Source: Sialis fuliginosa
Taxonomy: Eukaryota; Arthropoda; Insecta; Megaloptera; Sialidae
Direction of reading: 5' to 3'
Assembly (NCBI GenBank): GCA_961205875.1
Contig: OY540812.1
Location: 9,548,001 to 9,612,000, forward strand
Length of the DNA stretch: 64,000 nucleotides
A program made the translations under genes and the position numbers. Below the pieces are notes generated by a model, which saw only the letters and a list, made by a program, of their open reading frames with translations, had not been told where the DNA came from and made no database searches. Positions 48,496 to 61,320 of this stretch are shown here, in pieces (within the stretch, counting starts at the first letter, position 1; the number at the start of each line of letters is the position of its first letter).

Positions 48496-49596
48496 TTTTT
48501 GCAACGTTCACAATAAATAGCAATACTTCGATGTATTGTTTATAATATAGTCTATAGGTATGGGTTGTTCATTTAAGCCACTAAAATTGTAATAAAAAAT
48601 AAACTATTTAATCAGTTCTTATTTATATTGACGGAAAAAAAACTACCTACTTAAAAATTGTATATTTTAGTTTTCATGTAAACCATCTAGCCACTCTCGT
48701 GGGGAAATGAAGTGTTTAAAGCAAGATGGGTAAATATATTTATATTCGCAATTATTAATGTACATTCATGTATAAAACATTCGTATTTAAGGAAAATGAA
48801 CAAACATTGATGATATTTATCTAGCTATTAATTTGTACACAGCGATGTAAATATTTTTGTATTATGAACTTTCATTGTATATACCACGGGAGAGTGTATA
48901 TGTGTTTGTACGTGTGGGTATCTGCATATTATTTACGCACTGTTTATATGATTTAATTAGATATACGTATTTAAACATAAAATATGTATAAATTCCCAAA
49001 AAACAACAGGTATCTATAATGAATATATTTATAGATATGTACCTGTTAAAACAAAATTAATTAATTGTAAACATTATGGCTTCTGCAATGACCTGAATTC
49101 TGGTTGTAAATTGACCAACGTTTTGTTAGGTGTTGCAGTTGGGCATATGATTAATATATTAATTGTAATATTTTTTAGGTCTGTTCTCGGAAAAATATTT
49201 AATTACGTAGGTAATATTATTTATTTTACAAAATATAATACCTACCAAAATTTAAAACATTTGCTGTATAATTTTGAATGCATAATTAATTAACGTTTTT
49301 TTTTTTATAAAATATTTAGATATTTTATTGTTGTATATATACAGTTTAATATTTTAACAGTGATGTATTATTTTTCAACTTGTATGTTAATAATATTTTT
49401 CGTTTAAAAATAACACTGCAGGTACTTGTCATAATGAGTGTGGAAAAACAGTGTATGTATCTATGTGAAAACACCCAACGTTTGTTTATGATTTGTAGTT
49501 ATTATGTCTACATTGTTTACCTACATCATTTCTATATTTTTTTGAATTTGTGTATTTCGTTAAATGTTTTGATTGAAATCTACATTATTTGTAAAA
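48496..49596. other. AT-rich DNA, nothing recognised
   Basis: No supported feature. Confidence 0.35.
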
Positions 49597-50130
49597 TCTC
49601 TATGTATAAAAATGAATGTTCGTTTGTATGAGGCTTATAGACTCGGGAATTATTGAACCGATTTCAATGTGGTTTTCATCAATAGTGAAAACCTAAGATT
49701 TAACATCAAATGACTCAAATAATCTTTATCAAGTCGTGTTTTGTTTCCATGATGTCACATCATACAACAGACTGTCATTTAGGTATATAAAAACATGGGA
49801 TATAGAATTCTATAATTTACGGTTTCAATATTTTATTTTATTAATTTAGGTCACTGTAATTACGTCTCTCTCAAATATTTTGTCGAACAATTGGATAATT
49901 TGTGATGACATGTTAACAATTAAATATTTTGAAATACCTATATTCATTGAAATTTGAAATATAAAGAAACATTTCACTTCCATGAAAGGTAAAATATCGA
50001 AATTGATTATGATTGTTGCAAACCTATTTATTTATTCCGCTTTTCACTATTGTATAGGTTAGGTTTAGTTTTGTGTAAATTTCACGAAGTCGGAAAAAAA
50101 CAACGGGTAACACCGGGTCCAATGGACTAG
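49597..50130 (+). mobile_element. non-autonomous Helitron, copy 2
   Basis: 534 bp, starts TCTCTATGTATAAAAATGAA after A and ends ACCGGGTCCAATGGACTAG before T. Same family and orientation as 29428-30024. Blocks shared: AGAATTCTATAATTTACGGT and AAAGAAACATTTCACTTCCA. Confidence 0.7.
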
Positions 50131-51726
50131 TAATAAATAAAGAGTTTGTTAAAAATAATGCTATAGTTTAATTTTTATAGAAGAATATAGTATTCAGTAT
50201 TATTGTTCCAAGCATATAAACATTTGTAAGTGGTTTAATTGTATACATTTTTTAAATCTTTGAATCAAGATTAACACAATTTAAGTAGGCAATATAGGCA
50301 TGTATTTATTTTATGTTTTGAAAGTATTTATAAAATTTAACAAAAAATAAAAGGGAAATTATAAGTTATTTAAGCTAATTAAACAAATCCTTTTAACCTC
50401 TAGAGTTAATCGTTTTTATATTCATTATATATTTTTTCGTTTCCGAAAACTTAATTAAATCAGCTAGCTTTTGACTGGAACATTAACTGAATAAACAAAC
50501 TCAAAGGAAAAAGACCTCTTTAGGTGTTAAATTTAGAAATAAGTGGATTTCCATGAACTTAAAATTAATTGTTTTTGTAATTATATGATGTGATTTAAAA
50601 AAATATTTGGATTTAATAATGCTACAATAAAATGAATTATTTTGCTAAGTTTTAACATTAATAATTTTCAATTTAATGAAGAAAAAATTATGAACCAAGA
50701 ATAGCGAAGTAATTTAGTTAATTTTTTCGTCAATTTTTTGAATAATTTTAATTGATTACCATAAAATATTGTGTTTGACTCAACAAAGTCTTTAATAAAA
50801 TCTTTCCTCGTTTAAGAACAAAATGCTTATAATGATAATTAATAATAAACTCAAATTCACCCAAATCAGCAGATACCAGTATATTTGCACTGCTAAAATA
50901 TCAGTTAACGAGCGTTAAATTTACCAATAATTACTATAAATTTGACAGAAAAATGTTTTATTTTAAAATTTAATATAAAAATGCGTAAATGCGATTTTTA
51001 GTCGTAGATTTTAATTTGGTCATTTGGACATTAAAAAATTGTGAACTCTATTGAGAGAAATTGTAAGTTATGTGTAATTGTGTAATGTAGGCTAAAGATG
51101 CAAATTATCTGAGAGTGAGTTTATTTCAGATAATGGAAATATTGCTTTATATTTCATACCATCATTTTTACCTGTATGTGTATTTAAATCGAAACCACAT
51201 ATATATTATATGAGAGAGATAAATAAGAGCATGTAGCTGTTTTCCAATCATCACTTGATATATGGATTGTCATCTGAATGCAGTTGGCGATGTAAACATC
51301 GCATAGATAACTCGATCAGAGAGACAAGTTTATTATACATCGTATTTCATTTTTAACGTATTCCCATTTCAGTTGGTAATCCTGTTTGGTAAGCCTGTAA
51401 TTCCAGGTATTTTAATTTCAACATGTTTTGTTTACATTTTATTATACAGTTACGATGTTTGCCTATTTTAGTAATCGATTTGGTAAATAAGACCTTGAAA
51501 CGAATCATTTTTGTGTGTAATCAGATTGTTTCGTTTTAATTTTGTTGTCGATTTATTTTTTTGATTAGATGTGATTTTTAATTGAAAATGTATACATGCG
51601 CTGTTGTGATTGTGTTTTACATTGATAGATAAAAGGATAAAGATTATAATATTAATCTGTTATGTATCTTATGATAAAAAGGTATACATAATAATAAACT
51701 TATAAATTTTAAAAAGTATAAAGCTG
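50131..51726. other. AT-rich DNA, nothing recognised
   Basis: No gene or repeat was recognised. Confidence 0.35.
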
Positions 51727-51830
51727 CACGGAGGAAAATGGAACTCAAATTTTAGGAAAAATTACAATTCCTAAATAAAAATGTACTATTCGTATTGCAA
51801 TAATTCACAGAATTATTGTATTTTTAAATA
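51727..51830 (+). mobile_element. truncated copy of the CATGGAGAAAAATGG MITE
   Basis: Matches the left part of the element at 12521-12698 (CACGGAGGAAAATGGAACTC, then GTATTGCAATAATTCAC). The right TIR is missing. Confidence 0.6.
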
Positions 51831-52590
51831 AATAAATAATTTTTTATTTGCGAGATTTCGTGCACGCAAAAAATGTCACGCACGTACGTACGTACACACA
51901 TATACATACATCTTTCTGAAAATAGTGTAAATGTACTATAGCGACCTTGAAATATATAAATATGCTGAAATTTTTGATTTTGATTGTCGGACCGATTATA
52001 ATAACTTCCTGTTGGAAAGTTAAAATATAGTTTCTTTTCTATAAAATATATGGACCAAAAAACAAGCAAATGGGGAATAAAGTATTAATAATTAATTAAA
52101 TAAATAAATATATAAAAAATCAATTAAAGTGTATGTATAGAGTTATTAATAATAAAAATACATTTCCAAATGAAAATTGTTATGTAGCGTATTTGTTTGT
52201 GGTAGACAGTAAAGGACTTTCACTTTAGCTCGTACGGTTTTACTGCACTTTATTGCTTGTTTACATAGACTAGATAAGATCGGACATAACGTCGTATAAT
52301 CTGCTTTTTAACGAGCATCTGATTTCTATCAGACAAACATGTTATTATTGCGAGGAAAACATTTCTTTCCACACTTTATTTATATGTTTTCATTTCAACA
52401 TAAAATGTACTTATTTATATTTCAATTTACATGAATGATGGTGAGATATGATTATTCAATTTTAATAGTTTTTATATTCATTATATAACTGATTATATAT
52501 GAACACAGTGTTTTGATTCATTTTGTATTTAAAATTAAAAAAAAAATCAGATTTTTTTATCCATAGGTACAATAAGGTATATGTTATGTA
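51831..52590. other. AT-rich DNA, nothing recognised
   Basis: A short ACGTACGTACGTAC tract at 51882-51896. No gene. Confidence 0.35.
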
Positions 52591-53012
52591 CTATGGGTTT
52601 CAAAAGTCGTTTGCCACCGTAAAGGTCAGAATCGCTTACAACTGATTCAACAATATTAAGATAAAAATTATCGACTATCTTTTTCTAGGGCGGAGCTTAT
52701 ATAGTTTAATCATTTTAAATACATAAAAATACAAATATACGTTCATTTTTTAATTTTTAAATACTTAAATTCGGAATATCAAATATTTATTGCTACAAAA
52801 TTTACATACCCAATTTTCAATAGATTAGATTATAATTTAATCGCACAAATAAATATGTGTACTATAAACGAAGTTCTTTATCTAGCAAATGAGTTTCATT
52901 TAGTTTGGTACATGGTGAAACGATTTAAATATTATAATAATCAAATGGGAGGACCTTAATAAGTTTGTGATAAGCGAGTTAGAATGAAAACTGGACGACC
53001 ACTTCTGCATGT
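52591..53012 (+). mobile_element. MITE, CAGAAGT family, copy 2
   Basis: Full-length partner of 6345-6798 in the same orientation. Shared runs include AAAGGTCAGAATCGCTTACA and ATCTTTTTCTAGGGCGGAGC. Confidence 0.65.
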
Positions 53013-53303
53013 CACTGTACGGTATATATATAAAAATGTAAAATAATTAAGAAAAAATTCTTACTCAAAATTTCAACGGAATTATACGTTTTGTATTAAG
53101 TAGGCTCATTATCTCAATGACTTTTGTCGGTCGGTTTGTGAACCCTCTGCAGTAAAATCGGTGAAACGTACAAATATGAAATTTTAAAATTTAAGTTATG
53201 GTGTAGGCATAGTAAATATATACAGGTAATCCTTGTTTTTGAAGAGCTTCACTAAATTAGAAATGAATTTTTACTTTTGTTTATTTTATTTAAAAATATT
53301 TTA

Positions 53304-53405
53304 TAAGGTACTGGCACCAGTCTTGGATATGAGTCTAGTAAAAGCCCGTCAATCACAAAACAGTAAACCTTGCTTTTACAGCGGCCATAACGGGTGCCAG
53401 TACCA
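53304..53405. mobile_element. MITE, AAGGTACTGGCACCAGT family, short copy C
   Basis: Only 102 bp, with both ends present (AAGGTACTGGCACCAGT and GGGTGCCAGTACC). It is an internally deleted form of copies A and B. Confidence 0.7.
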
Positions 53406-54949
53406 TATAATAATTTTTAATATAATATTACTCTATTTTATGTGTCCATGTTACCAGATTTTTTAAAGATATAATCAATTTAAAAAAATTATTTATATTT
53501 TTTTTGTAGAATCTACAATTTAATATTACTTGATGTGAGATAAGAGTCCACGTGCAATTTATACTCCTTGCATGATATTAATAGCTCTAGTTGTTTTGTG
53601 CACTTAAAAGTACAGTTTATTGATTGCATGACAAGTAGAAGATAACGACGTATAATCAGTTATTTTTCACAGGTTTTCTAGAAACAAAGTTCAACATTCT
53701 TTGCGAAAATAAACAGTTGTAGATATAGACTTTCTTGGAAGAAAATATTTAGTATTATAGGGCTTAACAAATGACGTTTGAGAATTTTAAAAATGTTTAT
53801 AGGTGAAGTTCGAGCTTTTGCATATTAACTGTATTTCTATGAAAAAAGGATTGAATTAACTTAATTTGGCTTTTAAGTGGTTCACATGTAAATGGAGAAC
53901 TTTAAGTTGCTATCTAACTGGATGTTTTAAAACGATATAAATCATAAAAGTGTGAAAAAATTAGTCAGTCGTTTAACAATTCATTAAATGTATGTTAATG
54001 AACTTTGTTCTTACAGGATAAATCAAATCAGTGCTGCCAACCATACATTTAAAATTAAATTGGCTTTCATGTTTATGAATATTAATTAAAATAAATCATT
54101 ATACAGCTCTCATTTGTTGAGAATATTTTGTAAAGTTGAGGCAATTTAAATTTAAATTTTATACGGTATATTCTAATTAATTGATACATTAAAGTAAGAA
54201 TACAATGCTTGATTTAATCTAAACCAGAAGTATCCAAACAGTATCCAGCAATTATGACAATGAAAATAATATAAAAATATCTGCCATGGGAGCCACGGGA
54301 CTTTCTTATACGTAATCCTGACAGTGAACAGTATACGTGATTCTTATTTTATTAAAACATATTTCTGATAAACTGATAAAAGATAGAATAAAATGAATGG
54401 GACATAAACTACAGATAATATTATTCTCTAAATTATATATCAAATGAATTTTTTTAAACGTAATAACTTAACTGAAATCGGATGTTTACTCTTGTCAATT
54501 TTTGAATTTTCGAATTATTTTTGAAATAAGAAAAAATGTTTTAGATAAAAAATGTCGAGTATGTTATTATTTATAATTTATTCCCCATACATTTTTCCAA
54601 CATTTATGATTTAGTCAGAAAGAATTTTTTTAAATAATTATTTGGAATCACCCATACTGTTTAATCTCTGTAATACGTATAAGAAAGTCTCGTGACACTC
54701 ATGGCAGATATTTCTTTTCTGTTTAAATTATAATTTTTTTTTCAAAAATTTGTTTTTTTTTCGAAAAAATGAATAGAATATAAATTATAGATAATAATAT
54801 TACCTACAATTTTTAACTTGGCCATTTTTCTATAATTCGCACTATTTCAAAGTAATTCGAAAATTCAAAAATCGATGTCAGTAAACACTCGTATCGAGGT
54901 TTTATTCGCAGACAAAAATTTATCTTAAATATAAAAATCACCCTTCTAC
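53406..54949. other. AT-rich DNA with diverged repeat pieces
   Basis: 54478-54530 and, inverted, 54820-54925 resemble 63440-63500 (ATTTTCGAATTA...TTTTGAAAT), pieces of an old repeat. No gene. Confidence 0.3.
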
Positions 54950-55084
54950 GATTTGTCGTATTTGAGTAACAGCGCTTACAGACAGACCGATACACAGACA
55001 TCATGGCGAAAATAGTCAGAATGGATTCAGGGAAAATCAAAATAGATAATTCCATCAAAATCCGGATTACGAAAAAAATCGGCT
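54950..55084 (-). repeat. dispersed repeat, reverse partner of 15465-15572
   Basis: Shares ATTTGTCGTATTTGAG, CACAGACATCATGGCGAAAA-like and TTCCATCAAAATC runs with the inverse of the first copy. Confidence 0.5.
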
Positions 55085-55840
55085 TAACAATACTTACTTA
55101 TATGTACTATAAGTGAAAAGTTATTTTAATAAAAATATCATTATAACTGTATGCATCGTTAAAAGATAAATGCGTACATATCAATTATATAACCATTGTT
55201 GATTTATTATGAAAAAGAAAGCCGAAAAACGATGAAAAACATATTATATGGTAGACATAAATTGTTCTACATTATTTGTGTATGAAGGAGTTATCATAAA
55301 AACTCAAAAACATTTACAGTTTATGTATGTAAAAATTAAAATAAATGATACTTTTATGTAGATTTGTACTGCCTGTATAATATATAATTTCTGCACAAAA
55401 TTGTATATGTTTACGATCCAACAGTTTGTGGTAGAACCATTTTAACAATTTTTAACATCCTCATCAGCATACAAAATATATAACGTAGGGATGTATTGTA
55501 ATTGAAAAAGATACACGTTTTATGTATAACTGAATGTAAATAAATGTACAATACTATGTAGTATTTTACATTTACATATCTGCAAAAGGAAATAAGTATA
55601 CAATTTAAAATGAATAGGGTAAAGTGAATATCCCAAATGAAAAGTTCAAGGTTCATTTTTTTCATTGTTATGGATATTTCATACATTTATGTAATTTCCT
55701 AATGGATATATATACCTATTTACATATCGTTGTCATTCTATCTAAAGTCTCTAACAATAAGTCCATTTAAATTTGTTTTTAGCACAATATTATTGTCCAA
55801 ACAATAATCAAATTATTGAAAAATGTAACTAAGGGTGGCC
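55085..55840. other. AT-rich DNA, nothing recognised
   Basis: No supported feature. Confidence 0.35.
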
Positions 55841-56012
55841 GTACATGTCCGGTTACCGTATCAGGTTCCCTGACGCGGTTACTGGATCAGGGAACCTGAA
55901 GGTTGAAATAGCATTGGAACATATGGCGCATCGCACACGTACGGTAGGGCTTAAAACCGTGTATACAAACCTAACGCGGGCGAAATCAGAGAACCTGAAG
56001 GCGAACTTAACA
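55841..56012 (+). mobile_element. probable DNA-transposon fragment with a 13-bp stem-loop
   Basis: A GC-richer block starting GGTGGCCGTACATGTCCGG, like DNA-transposon ends. TCAGGTTCCCTGA (55861-55873) is followed by its exact inverse TCAGGGAACCTGA (55887-55899). The short plus-strand ORF here is judged incidental. The right terminus was not found. Confidence 0.35.
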
Positions 56013-56983
56013 TGTTTTTGTTATGGTCTCCGCATGCTTACGGTTTATTCATTATTTCAAAACGTAACGTAGTTATTGTTATCTCTTTCATTTGTTATTA
56101 TTTGAGCTAGAAGATCGTTAAATTGAGAATGTATCAGTATTTCATTCGGGATTAATAATGGCGATCTCAAAAAACAATTAAATTAATTTTTAATCAAATT
56201 TCAGAGATATATTAAATCGTATTCTCTATGACTTTATTTTTTTTTTTCACTGGTGAGAGTAAGAAAACAATTGCTAATAGTTCGTCGTCGTCTACGTTTT
56301 ATTTCTCACTAACACTATTGAACTGAGCAAATTAAAACCTAACGCAATCAACCATACAAAAATACTGACATTTTATTATCCGATTCATAAATTTGAATAC
56401 CTAAGCGCTTAGTTATTATGTATTTAAAAAATAAAAATTTCAGTTCAATATTTTATTCAAATTGTCAACTAAAAATTATCACTTTTATCTTACAATTTAC
56501 GTAAGGATTAATATACGAGTATATAATAATTATTGAAAAATCAGATCTGGCCCTGTGCAAATGATATATGTACGTATGAACATATGTTTTATTAATATGT
56601 CACAACAAGTATGTTTGATATAAAGGTGTAGCTTACTTTGAAATGTCCATGTTCTAAGAAACTTTCAAGCAGGATATGACGAATATTACGACGCATACAG
56701 TAGAAGGTAACAGTCGACAAAGTTTCAGTTAGTAGTTATGTATATATATATGTATAGATATATAGTTTTGCTGACGAGAACTTCTCAAACGTGAGGGGCT
56801 TCAATTTAAGTTTGCTAGTGAAATTGTGATAGTTATTATTCCAAACATATATGTTTATATGAAATAGTTAGTTATACATATGGCACAGAAAGTGGCAGTT
56901 GTATGTATGCAACTTATTATATCTAGACGATTTTTTTTTAATGAAAAAATATATACATAAATAATAAATATAGATGTAGAGTC
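56013..56983. other. AT-rich DNA, nothing recognised
   Basis: No supported feature. Confidence 0.35.
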
Positions 56984-57196
56984 GCATGCAGAAGTAGTCG
57001 TCCAGTTTTCATTTAAATTCGTAAATCACAGTCTTAATAAGCTCCTCCCATTTGATTATTATAATATTCAAATAATTTCTCCATGTACCAAACAAAGACA
57101 GATATTTTGAAAACTGATGATGTTTGCCTTAATATTTTTGAATCTGTTGTAAGCGATTCTGACATTTACAGTGGCAGACGACTTCTGAAGCCTATA
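56984..57196 (-). mobile_element. MITE, CAGAAGT family, copy 3 with internal deletion
   Basis: Reverse copy of 6345-6798. It retains both ends but lacks about 240 bp of the middle; the join is near 57100. Confidence 0.65.
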
Positions 57197-57826
57197 GTGT
57201 CTATTATTAATATTCAATGCATGACAGGTGGGATAAAAAACACACAGATATTGTATTGAATATTGAAAATATGTATTTACTTTATAGTGCAATATCCAAT
57301 TCTAAGGGCCGGTATTATAAAAGGCAGATAAGTTTACTCGATGAATAAATAGCGACAGTACTAGGTAGTAAAAATAGTATTGTTGTTTCACTTGCTACAG
57401 ATAAGTTCTTCTCTTTCTGATGTCGACTAGTTCAACATTCGGAACGAAAAATTACTAAAAACGGAATAAAAATAACAAATTCACTATAAATATCACTATA
57501 TCATACCATTAAATTTATTCCCATCTTTTTGCAAGGAATAAATATTTACTTGGTCACGTGGTAATTAGAATAAATTGTGGCAGCCATAGTCATAGGTCAC
57601 AGCTGTTTTGTGGAAATATTTAATGTCAAATTTGTTTTGTGTATTATTTAAGGAGTAATATATAATGTTATGAAGATATTGAAACTGCGACCAGCTAGGA
57701 ATGCTTTAATAATAATTTTTCAAAAACATGGTAACTTAATTAATAATTATTTGTGCTTATAATAATGTAGATTTTGTGCTAGTTTTATATTTTTATAATT
57801 TTTAGAAACAAGCCTGTTTATTTATA
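57197..57826. other. AT-rich DNA, nothing recognised
   Basis: No supported feature. Confidence 0.35.
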
Positions 57827-58202
57827 CAGTGTATTCCAAATCGATTAAGCCATAGGAAATTTAACATAGGGACAATTAGAAATGTTGTAGTAACCTTTGG
57901 TCAAATTTAACGATGATGATTGGTGCATTTTGAAATGCCACCACAAAATTTAATAAAATAGTAATCAGTATTTTGTTTTCAAATTTATATCTGTCAAAAA
58001 ATATTATTATAATTTTATCAAGGATGCTTAAATTATTGAAATTAATGTTGAGAACAAAATACTGTTGATTAATTTAAAATTTATCAGTTAGTTTCGAGGC
58101 GGCAATTCAAAATGCACCAATCACATATCGTTAAATTTGATCAACATTTCTAATTGTCCCTATGTTAAATTTCCTATGGCTTAACCATCTTGGAATACAC
58201 TG
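57827..58202. mobile_element. MITE with TA duplication, CAGTGTATTCC ends
   Basis: 376 bp, TIRs of roughly 120 bp (CAGTGTATTCCAAATCG ... TTGGAATACACTG), with TA at 57825-57826 and 58203-58204. Tc1/mariner-type MITE. A diverged internal fragment is at 5391-5488. Confidence 0.75.
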
Positions 58203-58316
58203 TATGTACATAGTACATATATACAAATATCCATACATTGTACATATGTATGTGATATGACTCAAGCAAAAGAAACATAAAAAAAGACGAAAGAGATTTT
58301 TTCATTTGAAGCACAT

Positions 58317-58520
58317 ACGAATATACAAAAAATTAAATCAAAATTACTTTGCAGTTTGATACGTAAAGAAATTAATGTTTTGTAAAGGTTTGTACCGAAC
58401 AAAATAACATCGTATTTATACGAATAAATACAAAAAACTAAACCAAAATTACTTTGCTGTTTGTTACGGAAAGGAATTAATGTTTTCTAAAGGTTTGTAC
58501 CGAACAACATCGTAAGTACA
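58317..58520 (+). repeat. tandem duplication, two ~102-bp units
   Basis: 58317-58419 and 58420-58520 are diverged direct copies (both contain AAAATTACTTTGC and AAAGGTTTGTACCGAACAA). Non-coding. Confidence 0.75.
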
Positions 58521-60584
58521 TATAAATTTTTTTAAAACTAGAAATCATATTTATTAATAGTTTCACAAGAAACATATTTTTGTTTCTTGTACATTGTTTT
58601 GAAAATTAATGTATAATTATAATCAATAAATTTTTTTGCATAACTATTTACATTTTTATTTCATACCCGAAGCTGTACTCTACGATAACATCAATAAGAA
58701 ATAAAATAAAGTATTAAATCATTCCTTTTTCTTTTAACTGTAGTCTAATTTTAATAAACCAGCAAATTTTAAATGATAATGTAATACGCAGTCAATTATA
58801 CCTGCGATTGCAAGACATTATCGATTCTAAAACTTTTTTGGACACATATGGGGAAAAATTGTATATACCTATTTAGATTGAAGGAATACAGTAATATAAA
58901 AAACTAAAAACCAAAAGATACCGAACTGTCTTATGGATTTTCAAATGAATTCAAGTTGTGAACATTTCTTTGAAATTTTATCTAACCTTTTATTTTTTAA
59001 ATAATCTTCCGCATGTTTTATACAATCCCATCTAAAAATGAAGAAATATGTGCCAATATTTTTGTATTATTATATATCAATAAAATTGAATCTCCATTTC
59101 GAGCACATAATAAAATTCATAAGAATTTTAAATACTGTAAAAATTCAAATTTCATGTTACAAGTTTTAGGTTATCTTGTTCTGTGTGTTATCTGACGCAT
59201 TTGACATTTCAGTACATAGATAAAGAAATCATATAGACGTTATTGGTTGCAATCACAGAATAAAGATGTTGCAATATTTTCTACTGTAAAAATTTATTAG
59301 AAATCTTCATAATATTGAATTAAAAATAGATATTTTGGAGTTTTTACATGTATATAATCACTTTTTACTTTGTATTTAATATGTCTAAACATTATTTTGT
59401 GTAAAAAAACCGAAATCGATATGACATTTCTGACAATGACATTTCTCAAATAAGGACCTCATAGAATGTGTAAACTATTTGTGGAATAAATTTATTCCCT
59501 AAAGTAAAAGTTATCTGGCTTTTATAATACCGGGCCGAAGAAAAATATATTTAAGCTAAAATAAAAATAAGTTATTGTACGTTGAAAGCATTATTAAATA
59601 AAATATTTATGTTTTTCTATATGCAGTATTTGAAATAGTTATAAATATAATAGATATAAATTTTATAAAGGAACTGGTAACAAAAACGTTCACAATTTCT
59701 TAAAGGTCTAATTCAATATTATTTTTAAATTTAATTCAGCTTGAAACATTGCTCTAACCCCGCCTTCGAAAAAAGCAAATTGCGTTTGGCAAAGAAATTC
59801 AATTGACTCCTTGAACATACAGTTTTATATATTTCTTTTGGCAGTCACAGCTGGACAAAGCTCTGTGCATTTTACTCAGAGAAAGATCGAAATATTATTT
59901 GATTACTTTTATTTAGCTTCGGTTCTTCAAATACTTTGTGTTACTTACAAATAAAATGTAAATTATATAAAATGTATTTTCGTGATATAGTAAAAAAATT
60001 GTCAAGTGCATTTGAGTTTTTTATTTTTTTATTTATTCGATGATGTTAATTTAATTTAATTTTAGCAAAGTTAAGAACCACTAATTATATTTAATAGTTT
60101 GTCTATTAGAAAACAGAAAATTAAATAATTGTGAATTATTTAAAAAAATTAACGTAGGTAAGAGCTGGTAAATTTCTATTGATCTCGACATATTTTCTCA
60201 CTAATAATTTCGGATTAAAACGATTTTTGGCTAATATCTAGTAGGTTGTGAAAAGTTGTGGGATGCAAATGCACTATTAAATTACCCCCTCTTAAAGGTC
60301 TTGTTTAACCAAATCTCTATCTCATATATTTTCCGAGATCCCCAAACTTTAAACATCCTGTATGGGCAGGGGACACATTTTTTTAAAGATGTTTGTTGGA
60401 AATTTGTTAATAAACCATGAATTTAAAAATAACAAAACGTTAATATATTTAAATTCCTTGAATTGTCAGCTCTAACTTGGTATCTTATTTGCAGGGATTG
60501 AATAAAAATTTATCAAAAATATCAGCTTTTTAAGTTAATCAGTTCAGTTCCGAGAAGAATGTAACAGACATATCTTTCTTTAAA
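58521..60584. other. AT-rich DNA, nothing recognised
   Basis: No gene or clear repeat. CATCCTGTATGGGCAGGGG near 60353 may be a broken element end. Confidence 0.35.
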
Positions 60585-61320
60585 GATCGGTATGGAAAAC
60601 CATACATGACTTCCATGTTCTTTCTATCTTTTTAAATAATTTTTAAATATACATTTTTTTAAATATTTTATTTATATAACCTACTACTATGAATATAAAT
60701 ATCGTAATACATTAAAAAAACATATATACTTACAACGGTTACAGCTCTTTTTGCCATTTGTATATAAATATTAGTTTTCTAATGTCAAAAACATAATTCA
60801 CATTCGTAGAAAAACTAATTTGATAATTTGAATTTAGTTGCATTTGTTTCCAAGGCAACATGAATTAATGACGTATTAGTATTTAATATTCAAATTTTAA
60901 GTGTGTTTTTCACCCCTTTAATGGCTGTTTAGGCACGTACAAATAATAAATGTCCCTTAGATTCAATTGAACTGCAAATGTACCAAATCTTATCAAAATT
61001 AGTGAGATAATACTCGCAATATTCACTTCTTAGACGAAAAAAGTTACAAAATTTCGAATATTTACAAAACCCCTAATCCGATTAGCACCAAAATCAATAG
61101 GTCTGGAGTACTCACTGAGTCAAACATTTTCCCCAAAAATAATTCAGATCGGTGCATTTTTACAGTAGTTATCGTGAACGAAAGAAAATTCTACATCCGC
61201 ACAGACACACAGACACACGCACAGCCGCCATGCGGAAATTAACTTTTCTTTAAGTTTTGAAGTTAGTACAATCAGAATTTGTAATTTTCTCGGACACGAT
61301 TTTTCGATGGTATTACAATA
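60585..61320 (-). repeat. large dispersed repeat, copy 2
   Basis: About 736 bp, inverse of 46059-46685. It is slightly longer, mainly in the part equivalent to the right end of copy 1. Confidence 0.65.

Noticed and set aside
55845-56072. 75-codon ORF starting MSGYRIRFPDAVTG
   Set aside because: It covers an inverted-repeat, transposon-like block; the frame is best explained as incidental.
58317-58520. CRISPR-like or satellite array
   Set aside because: Only two diverged direct units of about 102 bp, no short regular repeats, and the genome is eukaryotic.
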